Shown here in pieces: positions 43,490-51,940 of a stretch of 64,000 nucleotides of DNA. Location: positions 186,001 to 250,000 of the forward strand of contig CAKPXF010000001.1 of assembly GCA_934201705.1 (NCBI GenBank). The letters are read 5' to 3'. Made by a program: the position numbers and the translations under genes. Each line of letters starts with the position of its first letter. Position 1 is the first letter of the stretch. The notes under the pieces were generated by a model. It was not told the DNA's origin. It searched no databases and worked only from the letters and a program-made list of their open reading frames with translations. This DNA is from an uncultured Bacilli bacterium (GTDB taxonomy: Bacteria; Bacillota_I; Bacilli_A; RFN20; CAG-631).

Positions 43490-45415
43490 ATGAAAAATAA
43501 ATATTTATTAATAGGATTAGCATCTTTTTTATTATTAACAATGACTACTAGCTGTAAGAATAATAATAATGAAGAATTAATTGCAAGTGATGAGACATTT
43601 AATGAAGATTATAAAAATATAGTAGAGCTTTCAAAATTAAATAAAGAAAGCAAAGAAAATATAATGTATTCTGAAATGGATTTTGGACAATTTGATAATG
43701 TTAAAAATCAAGCGTTATATTATAATAATGTAATCGATAATGACAAAAGAGAGGGCTCGGCTTCAGAAACTGATGATTTAAAATACATATTTTATAACAA
43801 TGATTACTTAAGATTTGTTAATAGATCAGATGGCTATGCTTTAAATTTAAAAACTAACACAACTGTTAATGGCGATTTTTCTGTGGCTAAATATAGAAGC
43901 AAAATATATAATCGTGATTTTACCTTAACTGTATCGAAGGAAAATGTAAAGCCAGAGGCCTATACGTGGCAAACATATAGAGATGAGTGGCTATTAAGAT
44001 ATATTAATAATCCGGAATACTTAAATGATAATAACTTAAAGTATTTATACGATGTCGTATTTGAAAATAATGATATTTTAGCTGGCTTTAATGTGTCTAT
44101 GTTTTCAATTCAAATTTTAGATCCAGGATTGATTAGAAAATCATATTATAATATTGCTATTATAAGAGATATGAGTACATTTGAATTGTTTGGTAATAAC
44201 AAAACTCGTACATTTTACCAATTAATTTTAAAATCAACTACAGATATGTATAGTGATTTTGTAGAAATGATAAAATCATTTATGATAATTGAAAGCGTTG
44301 GAACTAGTAGTAATCAACTTGGTAATTTACCTTTAAAAGTTAATAAAAATTGGAATGATGAAACTAAAAGATATTTTGAAAAGCTAACTACTCAGCAAAG
44401 AACTGATTGGGGAATTTATACATACAATATTAATAAGCCACTTGAATTAAAAACAAAAATGACAGAATTTGAAAAGGCAATTGATTACAACTTTGATATT
44501 ACCCCAACATATGCTCATTTATATGAGGTGTTTGCATCAGATGGAGCCAAATCAACCGCAGGAGGAAATGGCTATAATAATCGAAAAATATTACAATATT
44601 CATATCAATTTACAACAAATAATAACAACGTTACAGCCGCTAATAAAACAGAATGTGAAACACCTATGTTTGATATTTTACGCGGACCTATTAATCAAGA
44701 TAGAACTAAATGGCTTGAAGGTGAAGTTAGAGATTTAATCATGGGTAAATTTGTAAGATTAGCTAAAAATATAAAAGATTACCATGAGCCTATTTTATTT
44801 AGGCTTAATAATGAAATGAATACAGATTGGACAAGCTATTGTGGATTGATGACTTTAAATGACCCGGATATTTTTATAGCTACCTGGAGACGTTTATATA
44901 AGATATTTGAAGAAGAAGGCGTTGATAACTGCATTTGGATTTTTAATCCTGTTGAAACATCAACACCATTTAGCAATTGGGGTGAGGATATGAGTTATTT
45001 CCCTGGAATTGATTATGTCCAAGCCTTAGGCTTAACTGCCTATGAAGACAATAATAGTAATAATGTTAATTCATTTACTTTTAGAAATGATTATACAAGA
45101 TATTATGAAAAAAACAAGGATTCTTGGAGTGCTTATCCATGGATTATTTCAGAATTTGGCTGTGGAGCTGGCGGAAATGCTTCTGGTGAACGCTATAGAA
45201 ACCAAGCATCACAGGCTAATTATGTAAAAGGAATGTTTGCTGACTTTAATGACAGAGAAAATCATCCTTATTTACAAAACATTAAAGGTGCAGTATGGTT
45301 TTCAGCAAATGATTATACAACAAATGGTAAGGTAGTTAATCAATACGAATTAGTTATTGATAAGCTTCCTAAAACTATTCAAGAATTAAAAGATGGGTTA
45401 GCTAAGAATAAATAA
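43490..45415 (+). CDS. Secreted lipoprotein, GH26-like glycoside hydrolase
   Basis: About 641 residues. The lipobox LTMTTSC ends the signal peptide, followed by an Asn/Glu-rich tether. The first 280 residues are of unknown type. The catalytic TIM-barrel (about 310-635) is like beta-mannanases of GH26: YHEPILFRLNNEMNTDW carries the likely acid/base Glu, NCIWIFNPVE the middle strand, FPGIDYVQALGLTAYEDN the next, and WIISEFGCGAGGN the likely nucleophile Glu. It probably cleaves beta-linked mannan or a similar plant or yeast polysaccharide. The start is the ATG 7 nt after AGGAGG; a longer reading upstream has no ribosome site. Confidence 0.75.
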   Translation: MKNKYLLIGLASFLLLTMTTSCKNNNNEELIASDETFNEDYKNIVELSKLNKESKENIMYSEMDFGQFDNVKNQALYYNNVIDNDKREGSASETDDLKYIFYNNDYLRFVNRSDGYALNLKTNTTVNGDFSVAKYRSKIYNRDFTLTVSKENVKPEAYTWQTYRDEWLLRYINNPEYLNDNNLKYLYDVVFENNDILAGFNVSMFSIQILDPGLIRKSYYNIAIIRDMSTFELFGNNKTRTFYQLILKSTTDMYSDFVEMIKSFMIIESVGTSSNQLGNLPLKVNKNWNDETKRYFEKLTTQQRTDWGIYTYNINKPLELKTKMTEFEKAIDYNFDITPTYAHLYEVFASDGAKSTAGGNGYNNRKILQYSYQFTTNNNNVTAANKTECETPMFDILRGPINQDRTKWLEGEVRDLIMGKFVRLAKNIKDYHEPILFRLNNEMNTDWTSYCGLMTLNDPDIFIATWRRLYKIFEEEGVDNCIWIFNPVETSTPFSNWGEDMSYFPGIDYVQALGLTAYEDNNSNNVNSFTFRNDYTRYYEKNKDSWSAYPWIISEFGCGAGGNASGERYRNQASQANYVKGMFADFNDRENHPYLQNIKGAVWFSANDYTTNGKVVNQYELVIDKLPKTIQELKDGLAKNK

Positions 45416-45426
45416 TAAATAATTAG

Positions 45427-45457
45427 GCCATTTTAGAAGAAATCTAAAGTGGCTTTT
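45427..45457 (+). terminator. Terminator after the GH26-like gene
   Basis: An 11-bp stem, GCCATTTTAGA / TCTAAAGTGGC with one G-U pair, is followed by TTTT. Confidence 0.8.
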
Positions 45458-45535
45458 AAATTAAAGTTTATATTTTGTTTACTTGTTAAAACAATTTAAT
45501 TATAATTATATATGATAGTTTAAAGGAAGAATTGT

Positions 45536-46051
45536 ATGGTTGGTCAAGAAATTGTAATTGTTGCGTTTAAGCATAATGGAAATGTTCATAGAACATGGTA
45601 TCAAACTTATTTAATTGAAGAAAATGATGAATACATTGCAGTTGGCAGTACGCATTCGTATGTTGTTGAAGCAGATGGTAGAAAATGGCATGCTATAGAG
45701 CCGGCTGTATCAATATTTATGAAAAAAAAGTGGTTTAATGTTGTTTGTATGATAAAAACAACAGGAATAAATTACTACGTAAATATTGCATCACCTTCAA
45801 TTATTGAAGATAATGTTATTAAATATATAGATTATGATTTAGACTTTAAGGTTGATAGTAATTATTATATTAAAGCATTAGATGAATTTGAGTATAAAAA
45901 GCATAAGAAAATATTTAATTACTCTGATGAATTAGATGAGGTAATTAAATATAATTCTAAAATAGTTAAGGAATTAATTGAAAAAAAAGAATTTCCATTT
46001 AATCATGATTTAGTTGATGAATTATATAAAAAATATTTATTACAGGAGTAG
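45536..46051 (+). CDS. ntdP: DUF402 nucleoside tri/diphosphate phosphatase
   Basis: A 171-residue protein of the DUF402/YgaC family. HRTWYQTYLIEEND, EPAVSIFMKKKWFNVVCMI and YYVNIASPS...YIDYDLDFKV are the conserved DUF402 strands; DYDLDFKV supplies acidic metal ligands. Staphylococcal relatives hydrolyse nucleoside tri- and diphosphates. It lies 8 nt before tdk, forming a nucleotide-metabolism pair. Confidence 0.87.
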   Translation: MVGQEIVIVAFKHNGNVHRTWYQTYLIEENDEYIAVGSTHSYVVEADGRKWHAIEPAVSIFMKKKWFNVVCMIKTTGINYYVNIASPSIIEDNVIKYIDYDLDFKVDSNYYIKALDEFEYKKHKKIFNYSDELDEVIKYNSKIVKELIEKKEFPFNHDLVDELYKKYLLQE

Positions 46052-46059
46052 ATAGTATT

Positions 46060-46644
46060 ATGTATAGAACTTATAAGCCAGGCTGGATAGAAGTAATTTG
46101 TGGATGTATGTTTGCTGGAAAAACAGAAGAGATTATTAAAAGAATTAAGGTTTTTGAATATGCTAAAAAGAATGTTATAGCAATTAAGCCAACTATTGAT
46201 AAGCGTTATTCTGATAGCATGATTGCCTCTCATGCTGGTAATTTTTGCAAATGTATATGTGTTGATATTCATGATTTAAAAACTATAGAATCATATATAG
46301 ATAATGAATCAATCGATGCAATATTTATTGAAGAGGTACAATTCTTTGATATAGGAATTGTAGATATTTGTGAAAGATTAGCAAATTCCAAAAAAAGAGT
46401 AATTGTTTGCGGACTTGATACTAATTTTAAGGGTGAACCATTTGAGGTTACTGCTGCTTTACTTGCTCGTGCTGAATTTGTTACTAAGCTAACTGCAGTT
46501 TGTACTCAATGCGGAGCTCCAGCAACAAGAACTCAACGCTTAATAAACGGAAAGCCTGCTAAATATAGTGATCCTGTAGTGTTAGTTGGCGCATCTGAAT
46601 GCTATGAAGCAAGGTGTAGATTTTGTCATAAGGTAATCAAATAG
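46060..46644 (+). CDS. tdk: thymidine kinase
   Basis: A 194-residue type-II thymidine kinase for pyrimidine salvage. The P-loop is GCMFAGKTEEIIKRI, the catalytic region IFIEEVQFF, and the lasso domain has CTQCGAPATRTQRL and CRFCHKV as the zinc ribbon. Length is normal. Its last base abuts the spoIIE stop codon on the other strand, so the convergent genes share no spacer and I saw no terminator. Confidence 0.97.
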   Translation: MYRTYKPGWIEVICGCMFAGKTEEIIKRIKVFEYAKKNVIAIKPTIDKRYSDSMIASHAGNFCKCICVDIHDLKTIESYIDNESIDAIFIEEVQFFDIGIVDICERLANSKKRVIVCGLDTNFKGEPFEVTAALLARAEFVTKLTAVCTQCGAPATRTQRLINGKPAKYSDPVVLVGASECYEARCRFCHKVIK

Positions 46645-48858
46645 CTATTTAATTAAAACAACAGCTAATGTAGCATCATCCTTATTTTCTCTTTTTTCTA
46701 TTAGATGAGTAAATAAATTATCACACATAACAACTGGTGAATCAATTTTAACCTCTTCTAAAATATAATTTATATTAGTGTTATAATCATCAATCATTCC
46801 ATCACTACAAAGTATAATAATGTCATTATGACATAGCTTTATTGATGCTGGCTCGATTGATGTTTTTTTATTGACGCCTAACGGTAATGAAAAGTTATTA
46901 ACTTCCATTATTTTACTGTCTCTAATAATATATGATGAAAAGGCTCCTAATTTATAAAAATAAGCCATTTTTGTCTTTTGATTGATCTTTAATAAATCAA
47001 GCGTTGTATAACCATCCTCATCGTTTTTAAGTAGAATAATATCATTTGTAACATCAATACAAGTTTTGCTTTCCATTCCAGATTTTATTAATGAGCCTAT
47101 TATGTTTAAAGCAAATTTACTTTCTTGATTAGCATTTAAGCCATTTCCCATTCCATCAGAAATTATCAAATAAAAGCAATTATTATTAGTAAATGATGCT
47201 AAGGAATCGCCATTAGCATTTAAGGATTCATTGCTTTGCTTATAAGCAAAATCAATTTCTAAATTATCCTCTTCTACAATTGTGATGATATAATAATTTG
47301 ATGATAATGTCGCATACTCAATTTTTTGTATTTTCATTTCAGTATTTAATATTTTATTAATAGCTTTTAAAAATTGCTTATTGATTTTGTCCTTAGAGAT
47401 AGCCTTTAAGGCAATAGCAAAGCAATATTTTTTTTGCGTTGAATGGTCTATTACATATAAAATATCAAAATTTTCGTTGCTTAAAGCAGTTTTAATATTT
47501 TTATAAAAATTATTTTGGTTTGAAAGATGATCATTATTGATTAAATTAGAGCAATTATCCATAACCTTAGAAAAGCTAATAAAATCATTAGCAATTATTT
47601 CCTTCATTTTTGTTTGCTTTTCTTCATCATATGATACCAATAAGCTATTTTTTGTAAAACTATCAAGTAGGGTGAAATATGCTTTTTGCTTAAGGCAATT
47701 ATTTTTAACATAATTTATTTTTTCATCATCAATCTGATTAGATAAATAAAAGCGCAAATATTTCAATAAGATATGATTTTTATTTTTGTAGCAGTAATCA
47801 ACCTTTTCACAATTTGAACATAATGTATTAAAAACATCAACATTAGCCCTATTAAGCATTTTATCAATTTTAGAAATATAAAAATTATTACTCATCGTTA
47901 AAAACATATTTTTAAAGTTATTAAGCTGCATAACCATTTCATTTTTATTATTAATATATGTTTGGTAATAAAAATCTTCTTTTGGAATATTGGTTTCTTT
48001 TTTTATATATAAAATCAAAATAGATAAAGATAATGTAATTATTATATATGCTATTAAAGAAATACTACTATGAAAAAAATATCCAACAGCCATACATGCT
48101 AAAAATGTAAGTGAATTTAAAGAACGATTTTCTTTTTTTGTAATTGAAAGGATAAAGCTAGTAAAGCAAAGCTGTAAAAAGATTTTATAACCCAGATCTA
48201 TTTTATATACAAATAATAATAAAAAATAGCAAGCATTTATGGCTAATGTGTTTGCAATGCTATTTTTTAAAGCAAAGATTATTAAAAGTAATAATGTTAA
48301 AAAGAAGGCAATATCATTTAAATATTTGTTGTTATATAAAGTTAAAGAATTAATAATTAATAATATATATGAATACAATAATAATTTTGACAAATCATTT
48401 TGAAATGATAAGAAAAACAAAGAATAATATTTCAAAATATAAGATGAAATGACACTAATAAAAAATGCTAAAACTATAGTTAAAGCTATATTACTTAAAG
48501 GTATTTGATTTACATAAAAATATATAAAATACGTTAAGCATATGCTTATTAGATTGGCTAAAAAATAATTTATAATTAGTCTTTTATTTAATAGGCTCGC
48601 TACAAAAAACAAAATTATATATATTGTTGCACTTACTAAAAAGAAGCTAATGCAATTATAAGAATTAAAGAAAATGTAATAGACAAATGATCCACTTGCT
48701 ATTCCAATTATTGAAAAAAGCATGTATTTAATGCCACTAAACATTGCAAATGTAAATAAAGGCAAAGCAATTAAAATATTTAAATCATAGTAGTTATAAA
48801 AAATAGCGATGAATGATAAAAGAAAAATAAATAAAACTTTAAAAGTGCTTTTTAACAT
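46645..48858 (-). CDS. spoIIE: stage II sporulation protein E (SpoIIE phosphatase)
   Basis: A 737-residue membrane PP2C-type phosphatase that dephosphorylates SpoIIAA and couples SigF activation to septation. The N-terminal 275 residues carry about ten hydrophobic segments. A central regulatory region (about 300-500) contains CSNCEKVDYCYKNKNH, a four-cysteine pattern. The catalytic domain (about 510-737) has CFYLIISDGMGNGLNANQES and DIIILCSDGMIDDYN as metal-binding blocks. It is shorter than the Bacillus protein (827). Transcription begins from a site with a Spo0A box. Confidence 0.94.
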   Translation of the reverse strand: MLKSTFKVLFIFLLSFIAIFYNYYDLNILIALPLFTFAMFSGIKYMLFSIIGIASGSFVYYIFFNSYNCISFFLVSATIYIILFFVASLLNKRLIINYFLANLISICLTYFIYFYVNQIPLSNIALTIVLAFFISVISSYILKYYSLFFLSFQNDLSKLLLYSYILLIINSLTLYNNKYLNDIAFFLTLLLLIIFALKNSIANTLAINACYFLLLFVYKIDLGYKIFLQLCFTSFILSITKKENRSLNSLTFLACMAVGYFFHSSISLIAYIIITLSLSILILYIKKETNIPKEDFYYQTYINNKNEMVMQLNNFKNMFLTMSNNFYISKIDKMLNRANVDVFNTLCSNCEKVDYCYKNKNHILLKYLRFYLSNQIDDEKINYVKNNCLKQKAYFTLLDSFTKNSLLVSYDEEKQTKMKEIIANDFISFSKVMDNCSNLINNDHLSNQNNFYKNIKTALSNENFDILYVIDHSTQKKYCFAIALKAISKDKINKQFLKAINKILNTEMKIQKIEYATLSSNYYIITIVEEDNLEIDFAYKQSNESLNANGDSLASFTNNNCFYLIISDGMGNGLNANQESKFALNIIGSLIKSGMESKTCIDVTNDIILLKNDEDGYTTLDLLKINQKTKMAYFYKLGAFSSYIIRDSKIMEVNNFSLPLGVNKKTSIEPASIKLCHNDIIILCSDGMIDDYNTNINYILEEVKIDSPVVMCDNLFTHLIEKRENKDDATLAVVLIK

Positions 48859-48875
48859 AATAGCCTATCACCTCT

Positions 48876-48915
48876 ATTATATTATTAGCACTTTAATAGT
48901 AAAAAAAATGTCGAA
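48876..48915 (-). promoter_or_regulatory. spoIIE promoter with Spo0A box
   Basis: On the minus strand, TATAAT (48876-48881) lies 18 nt before the spoIIE start. TTCGACA, a reverse Spo0A box (TGTCGAA on the plus strand at 48909-48915), covers the -35 zone, at the position where Spo0A activates spoIIE in Bacillus. No normal -35 hexamer is visible. Confidence 0.6.
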
Positions 48916-48960
48916 AAAAGATAGTAATTATTATATTTTTAATTATTAAAATAGCATGTA

Positions 48961-49059
48961 GAATACTTGACAGGTTTAATTCAAGAAATTTATAATAGTG
49001 ATGGAGTAATAGTAGCTAGATATGTATATGATGCATTTTAAAATCATAAGATATATGAT
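48961..49059 (+). pseudogene. RHS-repeat protein fragment, copy 1
   Basis: The plus-strand frame reads EYLTGLIQEIYNSDG, VIVARYVYDAF, stop, NHKIYD. This is the end of an RHS/YD-repeat core, which normally reads RYxYDAFGN in polymorphic toxins. A TAA replaces the expected glycine codon. No other part of an RHS protein is left upstream; spoIIE begins there on the other strand. Confidence 0.65.
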
Positions 49060-49123
49060 AATTTAACATCATATTTATCAGGAAAATTAATTTTTGCTTT
49101 TAAGTCGTTAGGAGGAAATTACG

Positions 49124-49537
49124 TTGAAACAAAAATTTTACAAAAATCTATTTCAAACGTTATCATATTTTTCTGTAGTAATGATTTTTGAAATAACTTT
49201 ATTTATGGGATTTATTGCTAGTTTGACTTATGGACAAAATTTAGGCTGGATACTATTAATAATATCTTTGGTTTTAATTGTTTTATTCTTTCTTATAGGC
49301 TTTTATTGGATTTTTCAAATGGTATCAATTGATGAAAGCGGAATTAAAATATTATTTATAAATAAAATTATTAAGCAACTTGAATGGAAGGAAATAGAAA
49401 TTATAGAAGAAGCAAATATAATGAGAAATCCTGCAATAAGAATTAAAGCTTTTAATGGCACTGAAATTCATTTAGACAAAAGGAAAAATATTATTAAATT
49501 AATTGAAAAGTATTCGCAAAATAAAATAGTAAAATAA
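49124..49537 (+). CDS. Small membrane protein with bPH-like domain (possible orphan immunity protein)
   Basis: A 137-residue protein with a TTG start 8 nt after AGGAGG. Two membrane helices occupy about 14-37 and 43-66. The C-terminal 70 residues (VSIDESGIKILFINKI, QLEWKEIEIIEE, IHLDKRKNIIKLI) look like the bacterial PH domain used by DUF304-type and immunity proteins. It directly follows an RHS-core fragment, the position where an immunity gene would lie. The immunity role is inference from context. Confidence 0.7.
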   Translation: MKQKFYKNLFQTLSYFSVVMIFEITLFMGFIASLTYGQNLGWILLIISLVLIVLFFLIGFYWIFQMVSIDESGIKILFINKIIKQLEWKEIEIIEEANIMRNPAIRIKAFNGTEIHLDKRKNIIKLIEKYSQNKIVK

Positions 49538-49588
49538 TTGTATTTAACATAGACTTGTGAGGGGTTTAATTATCATGGAGGGTAGTAT

Positions 49589-50158
49589 ATGGACAAAAAA
49601 ATTATTAAATATTTATCAAAAAGAAGTACATATACCAATTTGGATAAAGTACTACTATTTTATGTAAGTGGACAATTTAATAAAGTACTAAATGATAACA
49701 ATGCTACCAATATAGAGTTTTTTCCTTCTATAGGTAAAAATAATTCAATTCAGGTATATTTTAAATATTATAATTTGTTTGCTATACTAGATTTTAATGA
49801 GAATTATTATGAATATTGCAAATATGAAGCAAATTGCTCTGCAAAAGAATTAGAAGATAAAATAATAAAAACTCAATATAATGATGATTTTGATATTGAA
49901 ATCTTTATTAAAAACTTTATTCAAGAAATAGATAATGATAAAAATTTAAATAAATTATACGTTAACAAAAAAAGCCAAAAGAAGTTATATAGTATTTTAT
50001 CAATTTTTTCTATAATAATGCCTTGGATAATTCTTGGTATTATAGCACTTTGCTCATATTTAATGGATAAAGAAATTAAATTAGGCGCATGGTTCGGAAT
50101 AATTATAGTAATTGCAATAGTGCTGTGGTATATATTTGATAATAAGTCAAAGAAGTAA
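49589..50158 (+). CDS. Small membrane protein, unknown (possible orphan immunity protein)
   Basis: A 189-residue protein with a clear GGAGGG ribosome site. Residues 1-130 are soluble, acidic and rich in Asn/Tyr; two membrane helices follow (about 132-155 and 160-185). No family was recognised. It is followed by a second RHS-core fragment at 50301. A role as an immunity protein is suggested only by the neighbourhood. Confidence 0.65.
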   Translation: MDKKIIKYLSKRSTYTNLDKVLLFYVSGQFNKVLNDNNATNIEFFPSIGKNNSIQVYFKYYNLFAILDFNENYYEYCKYEANCSAKELEDKIIKTQYNDDFDIEIFIKNFIQEIDNDKNLNKLYVNKKSQKKLYSILSIFSIIMPWIILGIIALCSYLMDKEIKLGAWFGIIIVIAIVLWYIFDNKSKK

Positions 50159-50300
50159 TTACTAAATAGAACATAGAATTAGAATTTAAGGGTAAACGTC
50201 TAGAAAGCATAAAAAGTTAAAATGATATAGGCTTTGGCTTTTAGGTGTAAAAACCATGTGTGCAGAAGTAATATCTATTGCCAAATACTCTATTATTACA

Positions 50301-50336
50301 ATTTATGATGCATTTTAAAATCATAAAGTATATGAT
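50301..50336 (+). pseudogene. RHS-repeat protein fragment, copy 2
   Basis: Reads IYDAF, stop, NHKVYD, with the same TAA at the glycine position as copy 1. It shares a 23-nt identical stretch with copy 1 (ending at CATAA). After it, in another frame, a run near 50368-50455 reads MFAKAMVVYGLSTIIFSAID, which resembles the linker found between RHS cores and toxin tips. The rest of 50159-50482 holds no gene. Confidence 0.55.
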
Positions 50337-50482
50337 GGCTAATACAAATGCTATTTCTTTGCAAATATGACAAATGTTTGCAAAAGCAATGGTGGTATAT
50401 GGATTATCTACTATAATCTTCTCAGCGATTGATGCTATATGCGATAATTTTGATTTGTGGTTTTTCTAAAGGAGAAAATAAA

Positions 50483-50683
50483 ATGAAATATTCCTTTCTA
50501 ATTAATAGTTTTTTTTGCTTTATAATTGTTGGAACTCCAATTTTTATGCAACAAACAGCATACCAAAGTATTGATGAAAATAAATTTAAAAAATATAAAA
50601 TTAAGAAATTTGGATTTTTATTTAAAGGTATGCAAGGTAAATCCGCTAGTACACATGGTGTGATTTTGCCAATGTTAATATAA
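50483..50683 (+). CDS. Small membrane protein, 66 residues, possibly truncated
   Basis: The ATG follows AAAGGAG at good spacing. One hydrophobic segment (MKYSFLINSFFCFIIVG) is followed by a polar part, FKKYKIKKFGFLFKGMQGKS. It is not recognised. The end, GVILPMLI, looks like the start of another membrane helix cut off by a stop. It may be the first half of a broken immunity-type gene. Confidence 0.5.
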   Translation: MKYSFLINSFFCFIIVGTPIFMQQTAYQSIDENKFKKYKIKKFGFLFKGMQGKSASTHGVILPMLI

Positions 50684-50693
50684 GGAGCTAACT

Positions 50694-50810
50694 ATTAATA
50701 AAGTTAGAATTATATTGTTTTTAATAACTATATTACTCATATTTCCATTTGCAACAAAAGAAGCTTTATTGATATTAATTCTAGTTAAAAAAGATAGTGT
50801 AAAATTATAA
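50694..50810 (+). CDS. Small hydrophobic open frame with ATT start, 38 residues
   Basis: AAGGAGCTAACT precedes ATT, then NKVRIILFLITILLIFPFAT and a short charged tail. The same ribosome-site wording occurs before the pepP ATG, so a normal start may have been lost here. Either a rare ATT start or a pseudogene remnant. Confidence 0.3.
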   Translation: MNKVRIILFLITILLIFPFATKEALLILILVKKDSVKL

Positions 50811-50822
50811 ATTTAAAGCAAA

Positions 50823-50850
50823 AAAGATAGCATATGAAGAAACTATCTTT
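50823..50850 (-). terminator. Terminator of the spoVT-side cluster
   Basis: On the minus strand, stem AAAGATAG / CTATCTTT with a 12-base loop is followed by TTTGCTTT. It directly follows the stop of the 41-residue divIC-like gene. Confidence 0.65.
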
Positions 50851-50974
50851 AATGTTTATAATAATATAATAAAATAGCTATTGTTGCTATACAAGTAATA
50901 AAAATGATTATAGATAAAATGTTTAGATTATATTTACTTTTGATTGCTTTCTTTTGATTTTCTATTCTTTTCAT
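50849..50974 (-). CDS. 41-residue membrane peptide, truncated DivIC-like remnant
   Basis: In the -1 frame relative to yabQ and overlapping its end by 41 nt, an ATG opens MKRIENQKKAIKSKYNLN then a single hydrophobic helix (ILSIIIFITCIATIAILL) and YYYKH. The layout, basic N-terminus then one helix, is that of the start of DivIC, the septum-formation protein whose gene follows yabQ in Bacillus. The extracytoplasmic coiled coil is missing. The weak AGAAG ribosome site and terminator immediately after leave its expression open. It may be a remnant or an unrelated small peptide. Confidence 0.45.
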   Translation of the reverse strand: MKRIENQKKAIKSKYNLNILSIIIFITCIATIAILLYYYKH

Positions 50975-51347
50975 CTTCTTTTTTCTTCTTTCTTTGTGCT
51001 TTAATTATAGCAATTCTATTTTTAATATGGAATAGCTTAAGTTTTATTTTACTAACAATAAAGTTATAAAAGCTTAAAAAATAGTATCTTAAAAAAGCTA
51101 TATAAAATAAAACACCAAAAAAAAGGAAAAGAATAATAAAGATATTTAGCTTTGCGTTGCATGTTTTAAGTGTTAATAAAAAGAATAATAAGCTAAATAT
51201 TAAAAAAAATATTATTTCAAATGGTAATCTTAATATCTTTCCTTTTTTAAAATAAAATATGGCATTAAACAAATCATAAAAAATCATAAAAAATATGCCA
51301 AAAAGAAAAGATATTAAGATAATTTCAAATTGTATATTTAAATCCAT
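50934..51347 (-). CDS. yabQ: spore cortex biosynthesis protein YabQ
   Basis: A 137-residue membrane protein with three or four hydrophobic segments (ILISFLFGIFFMIFYDLFNA, IIFFLIFSLLFFLLTLK, IFIILFLFFGVLFYIAFLRY) and a long Lys/Glu-rich tail. IFYDLFNAIFYFKK is the YabQ signature. Needed for cortex formation in Bacillus. It starts at the yabP stop. Confidence 0.88.
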   Translation of the reverse strand: MDLNIQFEIILISFLFGIFFMIFYDLFNAIFYFKKGKILRLPFEIIFFLIFSLLFFLLTLKTCNAKLNIFIILFLFFGVLFYIAFLRYYFLSFYNFIVSKIKLKLFHIKNRIAIIKAQRKKKKEDEKNRKSKESNQK

Positions 51348-51613
51348 TATTTAAATAACTTTGTAAAAATACTTTCTTTCTTATCGTCTTTTGCTTTTGA
51401 AGAAGCATAAGAAATAGAATCAATTTGGCCTTTAACTACTAATTCTTCTTTTTCAGTTTCCATTTTACCAATTGCTAGATTTTTACCAGTTATTTTTAAA
51501 TTACCATAAGGCGTTTCAATTAAAAATTCATTAGTATCAAAATTAATGATGTTTTTAACATGATTAATTGATATAGTGTTTCTATTTTCAATAGTTATTG
51601 TTTGATTGTCCAT
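51347..51613 (-). CDS. yabP: sporulation protein YabP
   Basis: About 88 residues with the YabP/YqfC fold: ISINHVKNIINFDTNEFLIE then TPYGNLKITGKNLAIGKM. LxITGxxLxI is the family hallmark. The start is ATG after GGGAGG; an upstream ATG overlaps this site. It is required for spore coat/cortex assembly in Bacillus. Confidence 0.92.
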   Translation of the reverse strand: MDNQTITIENRNTISINHVKNIINFDTNEFLIETPYGNLKITGKNLAIGKMETEKEELVVKGQIDSISYASSKAKDDKKESIFTKLFK

Positions 51614-51634
51614 AAAAAAACCTCCCATTACAAT

Positions 51635-51907
51635 TTATGATTGCATAGGAGGAATTATATCTTTTTCACTAATTATTTTATAAAGATTATAGGCATTTTC
51701 TTTTTTTACTTTTTCATCAATTGACATAATTTCAATTGTAATTATTTTGCTTCCAAGTGATAATTCAACAATATCACCAATTTTAATGCTAGTTGATGGT
51801 TTAGCAACTCTATTGTTTATTTTTACTTGACCAAAGGAAACTATATCCTTACTAACACTTCTTCGCTTAATTATTCTTGAAACCTTTAAAAATTTATCTA
51901 TACGCAT
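51635..51907 (-). CDS. rqcP: S4-domain RqcP (YabO)
   Basis: A 90-residue RNA-binding protein with an S4 domain: MRIDKFLKVSRIIKRRSVSK then FGQVKINNRVAKPSTSIKIG. RqcP works with RqcH on stalled 50S subunits in ribosome quality control. It takes its standard place between spoVT and yabP; the MazG-like yabN and yabM of Bacillus are missing. Confidence 0.93.
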   Translation of the reverse strand: MRIDKFLKVSRIIKRRSVSKDIVSFGQVKINNRVAKPSTSIKIGDIVELSLGSKIITIEIMSIDEKVKKENAYNLYKIISEKDIIPPMQS

Positions 51908-51940
51908 AATATCACCTAAAATATTATAGCGTATATGGCT

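Noticed and set aside
44469..44738. 89-codon open frame within the GH26-like gene
   Set aside because: Out-of-frame shadow of a clear coding region.
48887..48895. TTAGCACTT upstream of spoIIE, half of a CIRCE-like site
   Set aside because: No matching second arm at the right spacing.
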